64,000 nucleotides of DNA from Vibrio diazotrophicus (GTDB lineage: Bacteria > Pseudomonadota > Gammaproteobacteria > Enterobacterales > Vibrionaceae). A program made the position numbers and the translations under genes. This document shows, piece by piece, positions 44,911 to 52,900 of the stretch (within the stretch, counting starts at the first letter, position 1; every line of letters starts with the position of its first letter). The DNA is taken from contig NZ_CP151842.1 in the NCBI RefSeq assembly GCF_038452265.1, positions 1,240,001 to 1,304,000 of the forward strand, in the 5' to 3' direction. Under the pieces are notes generated by a model. It saw only the letters and a list, made by a program, of their open reading frames with translations. It was not told where the DNA came from and made no database searches.

Positions 44911-45870
44911 TTATTTATCATTAAGACTATCTAGGTAACGCTCTGCGTCTAACGCAGCCATACAACCAGTACCCGCAGAAGTAATCGCCTGACGGTAGTT
45001 GTGGTCCATAACGTCACCTGCTGCAAAGATACCTTCGATGCTGGTTTGAGTGGCATTACCTTCCAGACCTGATTTCACGATAATATAGCCGTCTTTCATT
45101 TCAAGCTTGCCTTCAAAAATCGCTGTATTCGGCTGGTGACCAATCGCGATGAATGCACCCATGACTTCAAGGTCTTCAGTTTTGTCTGACTGCGTATCTT
45201 TCAGGCGAACACCTGTTACACCCATCTCATCACCCAATACTTCATCAAGAGTACGATCGGTGTGCAGAACGATATTGCCGTTCTCTACTTTGTCCATCAG
45301 ACGGTTGATTAAAATCTTTTCTGCACGGAAGCTATCGCGACGGTGAATCAGATGAACTTCAGATGCGATGTTTGATAGGTACAGCGCTTCTTCAACCGCA
45401 GTATTACCACCGCCGACAACCGCAACTTTCTGGTTACGATAGAAGAAACCGTCACACGTCGCGCAAGCCGATACGCCACGACCTTTAAAGGCTTCTTCAG
45501 AATCTAGACCGAGATATTTCGCTGATGCACCAGTTGAAATAATTAACGCATCACAGGTGTATTCGCCTGAATCACCTTTTAGACGGAAAGGACGCTGGCT
45601 GAAATCCACTTCGTTGATGTGGTCGAACACGATCTCTGTTTCAAATCGCTCTGCGTGTTCTTTCATTCTTTCCATTAGTGCTGGGCCTGTTAGACCTTCA
45701 GCGTCACCCGGCCAGTTTTCGACTTCAGTTGTCGTAGTCAACTGACCGCCTTGTTGCATGCCAGTTACTAACACAGGGTTTAAATTCGCGCGCGCTGCAT
45801 ATACCGCTGCGGTATAGCCAGCAGGGCCCGAACCTAAGATAAGAAGTTTGCAATGTTTAACGTCGCTCAT
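44911..45870 (-). CDS. trxB: Thioredoxin reductase TrxB
   Basis: NADPH-dependent flavoenzyme that reduces thioredoxin. It has 319 residues. The FAD-binding GSGPAGYT is at residues 14-21, the redox pair CATC at C136-C139, the NADPH-binding GGGNTAVEEA follows, and the C-terminal FAD motif GIFAAGDVMD closes the fold. In E. coli lrp lies upstream; here an unrelated ACT-domain gene is divergent instead. Confidence 0.97.
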   Translation of the reverse strand: MSDVKHCKLLILGSGPAGYTAAVYAARANLNPVLVTGMQQGGQLTTTTEVENWPGDAEGLTGPALMERMKEHAERFETEIVFDHINEVDFSQRPFRLKGDSGEYTCDALIISTGASAKYLGLDSEEAFKGRGVSACATCDGFFYRNQKVAVVGGGNTAVEEALYLSNIASEVHLIHRRDSFRAEKILINRLMDKVENGNIVLHTDRTLDEVLGDEMGVTGVRLKDTQSDKTEDLEVMGAFIAIGHQPNTAIFEGKLEMKDGYIIVKSGLEGNATQTSIEGIFAAGDVMDHNYRQAITSAGTGCMAALDAERYLDSLNDK

Positions 45871-46040
45871 TATTGCTCCAATCGTTAAATGATCGAAAAG
45901 TTAACTCGATTGTAGGGATAAATTACTAGGAATAAAAGGAGAAACAGCCGAATAAATGGTTATAGTTTAGAATTATAAATAGGGTTGAATTCCTTGTTTT
46001 TAAAAGGGATTTGAGCCATTAACTGGAGAATGGAGTAAAA

Positions 46041-46430
46041 ATGGCGGGAATAACAGACTTACAACAACTACTTAGTTCAATGCAGCCACATTTAGTTGAA
46101 GAGGAATTTGTGTTTTGCACACTAACTGGCAAGGTAGATGAGTACCTGCACTGGCGACCCGTTGCGACTTTCTGTGAACAAGAAGGCTTAAGTTTGGTGA
46201 TACGTAAACAGACAGCTTTGGAGAATCACATCAAGTTTGAAAACACATACCGACAAATCACTTTAACGGTGCATTCCAGTCTCGATTCTGTTGGGTTGAC
46301 GGCTGCTGTGTCTACCAAATTAGCTTCTCATGGTATTAGCGCGAATGTGATTGCCGCTTTTTATCACGATCATATTTTTGTTCAATCCTGTCATGCCGAG
46401 ACGGCATTAACGCTTCTATCAAATTGGTAG
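46041..46430 (+). CDS. ACT-domain protein (COG3602-like)
   Basis: Cytoplasmic protein of 129 residues. An N-terminal ACT_3-like part (about 1-60, LVEEEFVFCTL) is followed by an ACT_7-like part (about 65-129, TLTVHSSLDSVGLTAAVSTKLASHGISANVIAAFYHDHIF). ACT domains bind amino acids and this two-part type is found free-standing in many bacteria; the ligand here is unknown. ATG 46041 follows GGAG. It is divergent from trxB. Confidence 0.85.
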   Translation: MAGITDLQQLLSSMQPHLVEEEFVFCTLTGKVDEYLHWRPVATFCEQEGLSLVIRKQTALENHIKFENTYRQITLTVHSSLDSVGLTAAVSTKLASHGISANVIAAFYHDHIFVQSCHAETALTLLSNW

Positions 46431-46869
46431 CTTGAAGTGAAATGACCGGAATTTTTTCGGTCTTCTTCGCTTATCTCGCCTGACATTAAATGACTTCATA
46501 TTGACTTGAATCTAGGGCTTTTACACTAGGCTTTCCTCTCTTCGTTTGACCTGTGGCATAGCGAAAAATTCTTCACCCTTTAAATCAGCGATGTTAAGCG
46601 AATTCGCCTTAGGAAATGAAAAATAATAGTTTTAAATGAGTATGTTAGGTGAGTTTAAGGGAAAGCGTTCAAATTTAGCCTACCTAAAGGTTGCGGGTTG
46701 AAGTAATAGACCGCTATTTTGATAATTATTAGTGTATTGTTCTTTTTTGTTTGAATGTGTGGGTTTTATTGCCGTAAAAACTGGAATTCACCAAATTAAT
46801 GCGTACTATAAATGTAAAATAATTGTTAAATATAATAATAACAAAAGTGTCTTCATTAAGGAGTCGATG
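46431..46869. other. Intergenic region upstream of the dioxygenase/PLP gene pair
   Basis: About 440 AT-rich bases. A GACCG/CGGTC hairpin with T residues at 46443-46465 may terminate the ACT-domain gene. An inverted repeat GCGAATTCGC at 46598-46607, extended by TAA/TTA, is a candidate operator. TTGACT at about 46500 with TACACT 15 bases on could be a weak promoter. An open frame from 46732 in phase with the next gene is low in conserved sequence and is not taken as coding. Confidence 0.4.
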
Positions 46870-47526
46870 ATGTTGCACTCACACTTAAATACCCTACATA
46901 TAACTCAATTGAGTCAAAACGCTTTATCTCAGCTTGCGCCATCCTTTGTTAACTTGCCACGTACTGATCATGCTGACGGGCAGTATCGACTACGTCGCTA
47001 CTCTGTGGTTCGGTTTATCGAAGGTAAAGTGGTTCCGACGGACAAACACGACTTTATGCAATCCGACGACATTAACCATTTCCAAGGCAATGTCGTTCGT
47101 CATTTCGAACCGATCTTATCCTCGACTTTGAAAAGCGAAGGTATGAGAGAAATGTGCGAGCTGTTTGTATCGAGCAATGAGCTGCCAGACGGTCAAGAAA
47201 TCGAAATTCACCAGATGCGTATAGCGGCTATTTACGATGAAACCCAAGTCGCACCTGAAGGTGTTCATCAAGATGGCTTTGACCATATCGCCATTATTGG
47301 TATCGACCGACACAACATTGTGGGCGGGGAAATCATGCTTTACCAAGACTGCCATGACGCGCCGTTTTTCCGCAAAGTGCTAGATAACGGTGAAGTTGCG
47401 ATGCTGGCAGACAACATACTTTGGCACAACGCTCGTCCGATTCGTTCAGTCGAACATGGTGAAGAAGGGCATATGGACGTATTCGTATTAACCGCGAAAG
47501 GAGCAAAGAATGCCCTCCAATCTTAA
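46870..47526 (+). CDS. 2-oxoglutarate/Fe(II) dioxygenase family protein (2OG-Fe_Oxy_2)
   Basis: A 218-residue soluble protein of the family that includes the L-isoleucine dioxygenase of Bacillus. The iron triad can be read as H133 and D135 in GVHQDGFD and H186 in ILWHNARPI, with Arg nearby (R189 or R192) for 2-oxoglutarate. It probably hydroxylates a free amino acid; the substrate is unknown. AAGGAG at 46858-46863 suits ATG 46870, and ATG 46867 is adjacent. Its last 17 bases overlap the following PLP-enzyme gene, indicating a coupled two-gene unit. Confidence 0.85.
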   Translation: MLHSHLNTLHITQLSQNALSQLAPSFVNLPRTDHADGQYRLRRYSVVRFIEGKVVPTDKHDFMQSDDINHFQGNVVRHFEPILSSTLKSEGMREMCELFVSSNELPDGQEIEIHQMRIAAIYDETQVAPEGVHQDGFDHIAIIGIDRHNIVGGEIMLYQDCHDAPFFRKVLDNGEVAMLADNILWHNARPIRSVEHGEEGHMDVFVLTAKGAKNALQS

Positions 47527-48751
47527 TGCATTCAGTTTAGAAGCCGTGAGAGGGCAGTTTTCTGCTCTCTCTCAAATGCATAACGACAAACCTGTCATTT
47601 TCTTTGATGGGCCGGGTGGTTCTCAGGTACCGCAATCTGTAATTAAACAGATGTCGCACTACCTTGGTCACTACAATTCCAATTTGGGTGGACACTATTT
47701 TTCCAGCCGAATTACTACCGATTTGATGCAACAGGCTCGCGAACATGCACAGGCACTTTTAAATGCAGAGTCTTCAGGCAACATTGTGTTTGGCGCAAAC
47801 ATGACGTCACTGACTTTTCATCTTAGCCGAGCCATCAGTCGAGAGTGGAATGAAGGTGATGAAATCATAGTGACGTCACTTGACCATTACTCGAATGTTT
47901 CAAGCTGGCAACAAGCCGCACAGGGCAAAGGGGTTGTTGTTCATCAGGCACAAGTGGATATCACAGACTGCACTTTGGATACCGAACACTTGCTGTCTTT
48001 AATCAACTCTAAAACTAAGCTGGTGGCGGTGACTTATGCTTCGAATACCACTGGCTCAATTGTTGATGTGAAACGAATTGTCGATGAAGCGCATCGCTTT
48101 GGCGCTATCGTCTATGTTGATGCGGTTCACTATGCGCCGCATCACCTGATTGATGTTCAGCAGTTGGGTTGTGATTTTCTTGCGTGTTCTGCCTATAAGT
48201 TCTTCGGCCCACATGTGGGCATTGCTTATGTGGCGCCTCACTGGTTGCATGCATTGAAGCCTTATAAGGTTGAACCGGCAACCAATATTGGTCCGGGGCG
48301 CTATGAAACGGGTACGCAAAGCTTTGAAGGTTTAGCAGGTGTAATTGCGGCGATTGAATATCTCGCCCAATGGGGAAACCCCGGGGACAGTTTGCGCCAA
48401 CGGTTGGTCACGAGCTTTGAGCAGTATAATCACCATGAACAACAATTAAGTGCTTACTTTCTGGAAAAATTAAGCCAGCTTAATGGCGTGACACTTTATG
48501 GTTTACCGTGTTCGGATAGTGACAAACGTACCCCAACGTTTGCCATTAGAATGAATCACTTCCCTCCGGAATTTGTCGCAAAAACCTTAGGTGAGCACAA
48601 CATCTGTGTCTGGAACGGCCACTTTTATGCTCTGGGATTGGTTCGTCAGCTAGGGTTGGAACAAAATGGTGGTGTGATTCGTATAGGCTTTATGCACTAC
48701 AACACCAAAAGCGAAATTGACGAGCTGTTTAAAGTGCTCTCAAGCTTGTAG
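47510..48751 (+). CDS. Class V aminotransferase-fold PLP enzyme (cysteine desulfurase-like)
   Basis: A 413-residue PLP enzyme of the NifS/SufS fold. The PLP aspartate and lysine are D204 (VDAVHYAPH) and K230 (CSAYKFFGPH). The loop that carries the catalytic Cys in SufS-type enzymes (GHHC) reads GHFY at 370-373 here, so cysteine desulfurase activity is unlikely. A lyase, desulfinase-like, racemase or aminotransferase role on an amino acid is more plausible. It overlaps the dioxygenase gene and has AAGGAG within it, so both products probably act on the same substrate. Confidence 0.85.
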   Translation: MPSNLNAFSLEAVRGQFSALSQMHNDKPVIFFDGPGGSQVPQSVIKQMSHYLGHYNSNLGGHYFSSRITTDLMQQAREHAQALLNAESSGNIVFGANMTSLTFHLSRAISREWNEGDEIIVTSLDHYSNVSSWQQAAQGKGVVVHQAQVDITDCTLDTEHLLSLINSKTKLVAVTYASNTTGSIVDVKRIVDEAHRFGAIVYVDAVHYAPHHLIDVQQLGCDFLACSAYKFFGPHVGIAYVAPHWLHALKPYKVEPATNIGPGRYETGTQSFEGLAGVIAAIEYLAQWGNPGDSLRQRLVTSFEQYNHHEQQLSAYFLEKLSQLNGVTLYGLPCSDSDKRTPTFAIRMNHFPPEFVAKTLGEHNICVWNGHFYALGLVRQLGLEQNGGVIRIGFMHYNTKSEIDELFKVLSSL

Positions 48752-48776
48752 GTTCTGAAATAACAAAGTCTTAAAA

Positions 48777-48812
48777 CGAAGGGCTCGGTACTTACACCGA
48801 GCCCTTCTTCTT
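48777..48812. terminator. Bidirectional terminator between PLP enzyme and DUF2797 genes
   Basis: GAAGGGCTCGGT / ACCGAGCCCTTC stem with loop ACTTAC, followed by TTCTTTAT. Confidence 0.85.
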
Positions 48813-48824
48813 TATAAATAGAGC

Positions 48825-49652
48825 TTATTCTGCACTTACTTCGACTTCGTAAGAGGTGAATTTACGAATGTTAATAACACCCGTATCCAAAATGAGGTAT
48901 TGACCTTTTATACCTTGCAGTACGCCGCTAACAACCGGTTCTTTATCAAAATTATGCGAGGTGATCTTGCTTGGAAACACTTCTACAGGGTATTGAATCT
49001 CGGTGATTTGAGCGTTGACTTCTTCGACGGCATCGTGACCGAATCGTTGTTTAATCTCTGCGATCTTTTCTTCAACCAGCGGACGCAGCTTAGCAAACTG
49101 TTCTTCTAAAGGTAGCGGGTCACCATTGCCTTTTAACAGCGTACGCCAGTTTGTTTTGTCGGCGATGTGCTTCGCCAATTCAACTTCAACCAAGCCAGAG
49201 ATATGACGAGTTTTCACCTTATAGATAGGCAGACCTTGAGTGGCTCCTTGATCTATCCAGCGGGTTGGAATTTGCGTATGACGCGTGATGCCCACTTTTA
49301 AACTTGAAGTGTTTGATAGGTAAACATAATGCTCAACCATGCAGTGATCTTGTGCCCAATCAGGTTCACGGCAGGTGCCTTGATCATAATGACAAGTTTC
49401 CGGCTTCATAATACACATGTCGCAGCTCGCCAGTTTAGTCATGCACACATAGCAATGGCCTTGCGAATAACTTTTCTTGGTTTTCTTGCCGCATGAACAA
49501 CAGAAAATATTGCCCGTGTGCTTTAGCGTGATGGGTTTATTGATGAACGGATTCAGGTCGACAGAACCTTCGCCGACAGGCAATTGGTAGTGGACATTTT
49601 CGCCCAGTTGAGCGCGCATTTTGTTTAGTACGCCCGATGCGATGACTGACAT
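48825..49652 (-). CDS. DUF2797 protein with cysteine-rich zinc-finger region
   Basis: A 275-residue protein. Residues 51-104 hold ten cysteines in CxxC-type groups (CCSC, CYVC, CDMC, then C87, C94, C104), indicating one or two zinc sites. A segment after this (VYLSNTSSLKVGITRHTQIPTRWIDQGA) resembles a GIY-YIG-like or T5orf172-like core. DUF2797 proteins are uncharacterised. It is transcribed alone, divergent from nothing nearby and about 100 bases downstream of sanA's stop. Confidence 0.8.
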   Translation of the reverse strand: MSVIASGVLNKMRAQLGENVHYQLPVGEGSVDLNPFINKPITLKHTGNIFCCSCGKKTKKSYSQGHCYVCMTKLASCDMCIMKPETCHYDQGTCREPDWAQDHCMVEHYVYLSNTSSLKVGITRHTQIPTRWIDQGATQGLPIYKVKTRHISGLVEVELAKHIADKTNWRTLLKGNGDPLPLEEQFAKLRPLVEEKIAEIKQRFGHDAVEEVNAQITEIQYPVEVFPSKITSHNFDKEPVVSGVLQGIKGQYLILDTGVINIRKFTSYEVEVSAE

Positions 49653-49750
49653 GACATTACTCGTGTTTTATTAGTTTGCGCCAACTGTAACAAAAAAAAG
49701 TGTCAACAATAAATAATGGCGGTAAAAAACCAAGAATTGGCAGCTAAAAG

Positions 49751-50548
49751 CTATTGCGAGTCGTTGTGTGTCGGTTGCTCTGCCTGTTCTTCAACCATTT
49801 GATCTTGTGGTGTTGAGTCTGTGGTCAGTTCTGAATCAGTTGTGGCTTCTAGCTCAGTGGTTGGTTCTGACTCAATAATGATCGGCTCTTTAGGACCTAA
49901 AAACTTAGGCTGTGTGTTGAAAATGTAGAGATCGAAAAATGCTTTGGTGCGCGCAAAAACTTCCCGAGTACGAGTCTTAATTCCAGAATGATTAACAGGA
50001 TCTGACACCGCTAGGCAGGTGGCATTGATGTCGTGATACTTAGCAATAAACAGCGCACGCTCACAATGGAAGCGTTGCGTGATGATCAAGAAGTTATCGG
50101 TATCAAAAATGCGTTTTGCGCGAACAATCGAATCTAGAGTTCTGAATCCAGCGTAATCCAAGAAAATACTGCCATCAGGTATACCCGCTTTGAGCAAATC
50201 CCGTTTCATTGTCCAAGGTTCATTGTAGGAACGGTGCGCATTGTCGCCACTGAGTAAGAAGCGATTTACTTTACCCAAGTCATAAAGTGAGATAGCTGCA
50301 TTGATGCGGTGTGCATAGTATTCGTTAAGCGTTTTGCCCAGATACTTACTGGTGCCCAAAACCACAGCTACCTGAAATTCAGGAACCTGTGTGATATCGC
50401 TGATGATATGGTCTTCACTTCTCAAGCTTACCCAGCGATCGATTCCATAGATGGAGAGTGCGCTTAAGATAATCAAGACAGAGAGAAGTCGTAGACCACG
50501 CTTAAGTAACGACATGCCTTTAAACTTACCGTTTTTACATTTACGCAT
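49751..50548 (-). CDS. sanA: SanA/YdcF-family envelope protein
   Basis: ElyC/SanA/YdcF (DUF218) family. It has one N-terminal membrane anchor (LLSVLIILSALSIYGI) and a periplasmic domain with AVVLGTS, YYAHRINAAISLYDLG, LLSGDN, FLDYAGFRTLDSIVRA and IITQRFHCERAL. SanA in E. coli affects exclusion of vancomycin at high temperature and envelope permeability. The C-terminus is an acidic/Thr-rich tail of about 45 residues, probably disordered, not present in E. coli SanA. The start is uncertain: ATG 50554, 50548 or 50515. It follows the DUF3392 gene closely. Confidence 0.85.
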   Translation of the reverse strand: MRKCKNGKFKGMSLLKRGLRLLSVLIILSALSIYGIDRWVSLRSEDHIISDITQVPEFQVAVVLGTSKYLGKTLNEYYAHRINAAISLYDLGKVNRFLLSGDNAHRSYNEPWTMKRDLLKAGIPDGSIFLDYAGFRTLDSIVRAKRIFDTDNFLIITQRFHCERALFIAKYHDINATCLAVSDPVNHSGIKTRTREVFARTKAFFDLYIFNTQPKFLGPKEPIIIESEPTTELEATTDSELTTDSTPQDQMVEEQAEQPTHNDSQ

Positions 50549-50571
50549 GCGCATACTGAGCGAATTTGATT

Positions 50572-50895
50572 TTAGATGTGACGATGTTTTTGAGCCCATA
50601 ATCCAATTACAACGAAACTGCCTGTGACTAAACAAAACATCATGCCCTGTTCTAAGTTTGCGAGTGTCCGAGTTAAGTAAGGGCTTGCTTTGATGATGAT
50701 TAATCCGTAACCAAACGCATTGACTAAGATAAAGGCGACCGTTCTAAAAATAAAGTGCTGATTACGCATTACACGGCGTAATAAAGCATTAATCTCACCA
50801 CCGAGCATCACCAGTAAGCAGGCGATTAACGCAACGGAAATGTCACTCAGATACGGGGCAATATAATGTCCGGCAGGTGCGAAGAAACTTAACAT
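50572..50895 (-). CDS. DUF3392 membrane protein
   Basis: A 107-residue protein with three or four hydrophobic helices and the start LSFFAPAGHYIAPYLSDI typical of DUF3392, a family found in Vibrio and relatives. Its function is unknown. It probably forms an operon with sanA, whose start is 18-57 bases beyond its stop depending on the codon used. Confidence 0.82.
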   Translation of the reverse strand: MLSFFAPAGHYIAPYLSDISVALIACLLVMLGGEINALLRRVMRNQHFIFRTVAFILVNAFGYGLIIIKASPYLTRTLANLEQGMMFCLVTGSFVVIGLWAQKHRHI

Positions 50896-50944
50896 AGGTA
50901 TTTACCAAACAGAAGATTATTTATTGGGTGAATGGTTGTGTTAT

Positions 50945-50982
50945 ACAAAAAGCCCCCGCATTTGGGTTTGTGGGGGCTTAGG
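50945..50982 (-). terminator. Terminator after maeA
   Basis: AAGCCCCC / GGGGGCTT stem followed by TTTTG on the minus strand. Confidence 0.8.
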
Positions 50983-50991
50983 TCTGTCGAA

Positions 50992-52680
50992 TTAGAACGC
51001 AGTGCGCTTGTAGCGGCGGTATGTAGGTTGCCAGAAATGGTTTTCGATAGCCAGTTCTAGAGCTTCATCCGTAATTTCTAGTGCTACACCTTGCTCAATG
51101 GCTTTTTTCGCCACTGCAAAGGCAATTTTCTTCGATACAGAATGGATAGCTTCCAAAGGTGGTAACAATGGGCCGTGACCATTAATCGCTAATGGTGAAC
51201 ACGTTGCTAACGCACGGCTTGATTCCATCAGCATGGCATCTGTTACACGTTTTGCACCCACTGCAAGAACACCAAGGCCAATACCCGGGAAGATGTAGCT
51301 GTTGTTACATTGTGCAATTGGGTAAGTTTTACCTTCATGAACCACAGGATCAAATGGGCTGCCTGTTGCTACTAGGGCTTCACCATTTGTCCAACGAATA
51401 ATGTCGTTTGGTGTCGCTTCTACGCGGCTTGTTGGATTCGAAAGCGGGAACACAATCGGACGAGGGCAGTGAAGGTGCATTTCTTTAATCACTTCTTCAC
51501 TGAACAAGCCTGGTGCGCCAGAAACACCAACAAGAACAGTTGGTTTAGCATTGCGAACCACTTCAAGTAATGAATAGCCGTTGTTTTCTGAAACCCAGTC
51601 TTTAGTGTTTGATTTTTTCTGAACAAGTCGTTGTTGGAAGTCCAGCAGATTAGGCATACCTTCTTCCAGTAGGCCCCAACGGTCAACCATGTAAACTTGT
51701 GAACGAGCTTGCTGATCGGAAATACCTTCAGAAACCATTTGAGCAATGATGGCTTCCGCGATACCACAACCGGCAGAACCTGCGCCAAGGAAAGTGATAC
51801 GTTGTTCACATAGTTGTGTCCCTGCCGCTTTACAAGCCGCTAGCAGAGAACCAACAGTAATGGCCGCAGTACCTTGAATATCATCATTGAAGCAACAGAT
51901 ACGATTTTTATAACGCTCAAGCAGAGGCATCGCGTTTTTCTGTGCAAAATCTTCAAACTGGATAAGTGCATCTGGCCAACGGTGTTGAACCGCTTGAATG
52001 AATTCGTCGACAAACTGATCGTATTCCGCACCCGTAATACGAGGATGACGCCAGCCCATGTACATAGGGTCTGCTAAACGTTGTGGATTGTTTGTACCCA
52101 CATCAAGCACGATCGGCAAAGTGTAAGCCGGACTGATACCGCCACATGCTGTGTACAGAGATAGTTTACCGATTGGAATACCCATACCGCCGATGCCTTG
52201 GTCGCCCAAACCTAGGATACGTTCACCATCGGTAACAACGATGACTTTCACGTTGTGGTTTGCAGCGTTGTTAAGCAGGTCATCAATACGATCACGGTTA
52301 GAGTAAGAAATGAATAGGCCACGACCACGACGATAGATATTAGAGAAATTTTCACATGCAGCGCCAACGGTCGGCGTGTAGATGATTGGCATCATCTCTG
52401 AAATGTGGTTTTGCACTAAGCGGTAAAAGAGCGTTTCGTTTGTGTCTTGAATGTTGCGCAGATAGATGTGCTTATCCATATCGTTGTCAAAGCTACAATA
52501 TTGCTGGTAGGCACGAACCACTTGTTCCTGTATTGTTTCGGTTGTTTCAGGCAGTAGCCCTTCTAGATTGAACTGTGCACGTTCTTCCGCTGAGAAACCG
52601 CTACCTTTATTTAGTAGAGGTGTGCTCAATAGAGCAGGCCCAGCATATGAAATATACAGAGGGCGTTTGTCGTTATTCAT
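50992..52680 (-). CDS. maeA: NAD-dependent malic enzyme MaeA (SfcA)
   Basis: Oxidative decarboxylation of malate to pyruvate and CO2 with NAD. It has 562 residues (E. coli MaeA 565). The conserved YTPTVGAACENFSNIYR, FEDFAQKNAMPLLERY, CCFNDDIQGTA and GAGSAGCGIAEAI (NAD-binding) are present. It has no C-terminal phosphotransacetylase domain, so it is the MaeA rather than the MaeB type. It is a single-gene unit. Confidence 0.95.
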   Translation of the reverse strand: MNNDKRPLYISYAGPALLSTPLLNKGSGFSAEERAQFNLEGLLPETTETIQEQVVRAYQQYCSFDNDMDKHIYLRNIQDTNETLFYRLVQNHISEMMPIIYTPTVGAACENFSNIYRRGRGLFISYSNRDRIDDLLNNAANHNVKVIVVTDGERILGLGDQGIGGMGIPIGKLSLYTACGGISPAYTLPIVLDVGTNNPQRLADPMYMGWRHPRITGAEYDQFVDEFIQAVQHRWPDALIQFEDFAQKNAMPLLERYKNRICCFNDDIQGTAAITVGSLLAACKAAGTQLCEQRITFLGAGSAGCGIAEAIIAQMVSEGISDQQARSQVYMVDRWGLLEEGMPNLLDFQQRLVQKKSNTKDWVSENNGYSLLEVVRNAKPTVLVGVSGAPGLFSEEVIKEMHLHCPRPIVFPLSNPTSRVEATPNDIIRWTNGEALVATGSPFDPVVHEGKTYPIAQCNNSYIFPGIGLGVLAVGAKRVTDAMLMESSRALATCSPLAINGHGPLLPPLEAIHSVSKKIAFAVAKKAIEQGVALEITDEALELAIENHFWQPTYRRYKRTAF

Positions 52681-52900
52681 TTTTGGCCTATGGATTTATG
52701 TGAAAAGGTTGACACAAAAATGATAACGGCTTGGTGACTGTCTTGTAAATAGACAACCGCTAGACTTCAGAACATTATGCTGCTTTATTCGAGGACGGGA
52801 TGAAGCGAATCGTTATTGGTGCGTTGATGTTAAGCTGCGATTAGAATATATATTCATCTAAATACATTCATCCATTATTTCTTTTTTCTTGTTATTTATT

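Noticed and set aside
46732..46869. N-terminal extension of the dioxygenase gene to 46732
   Set aside because: The extra 46 codons are AT-rich, lack similarity to the family, and the strong AAGGAG lies just before ATG 46867/46870.
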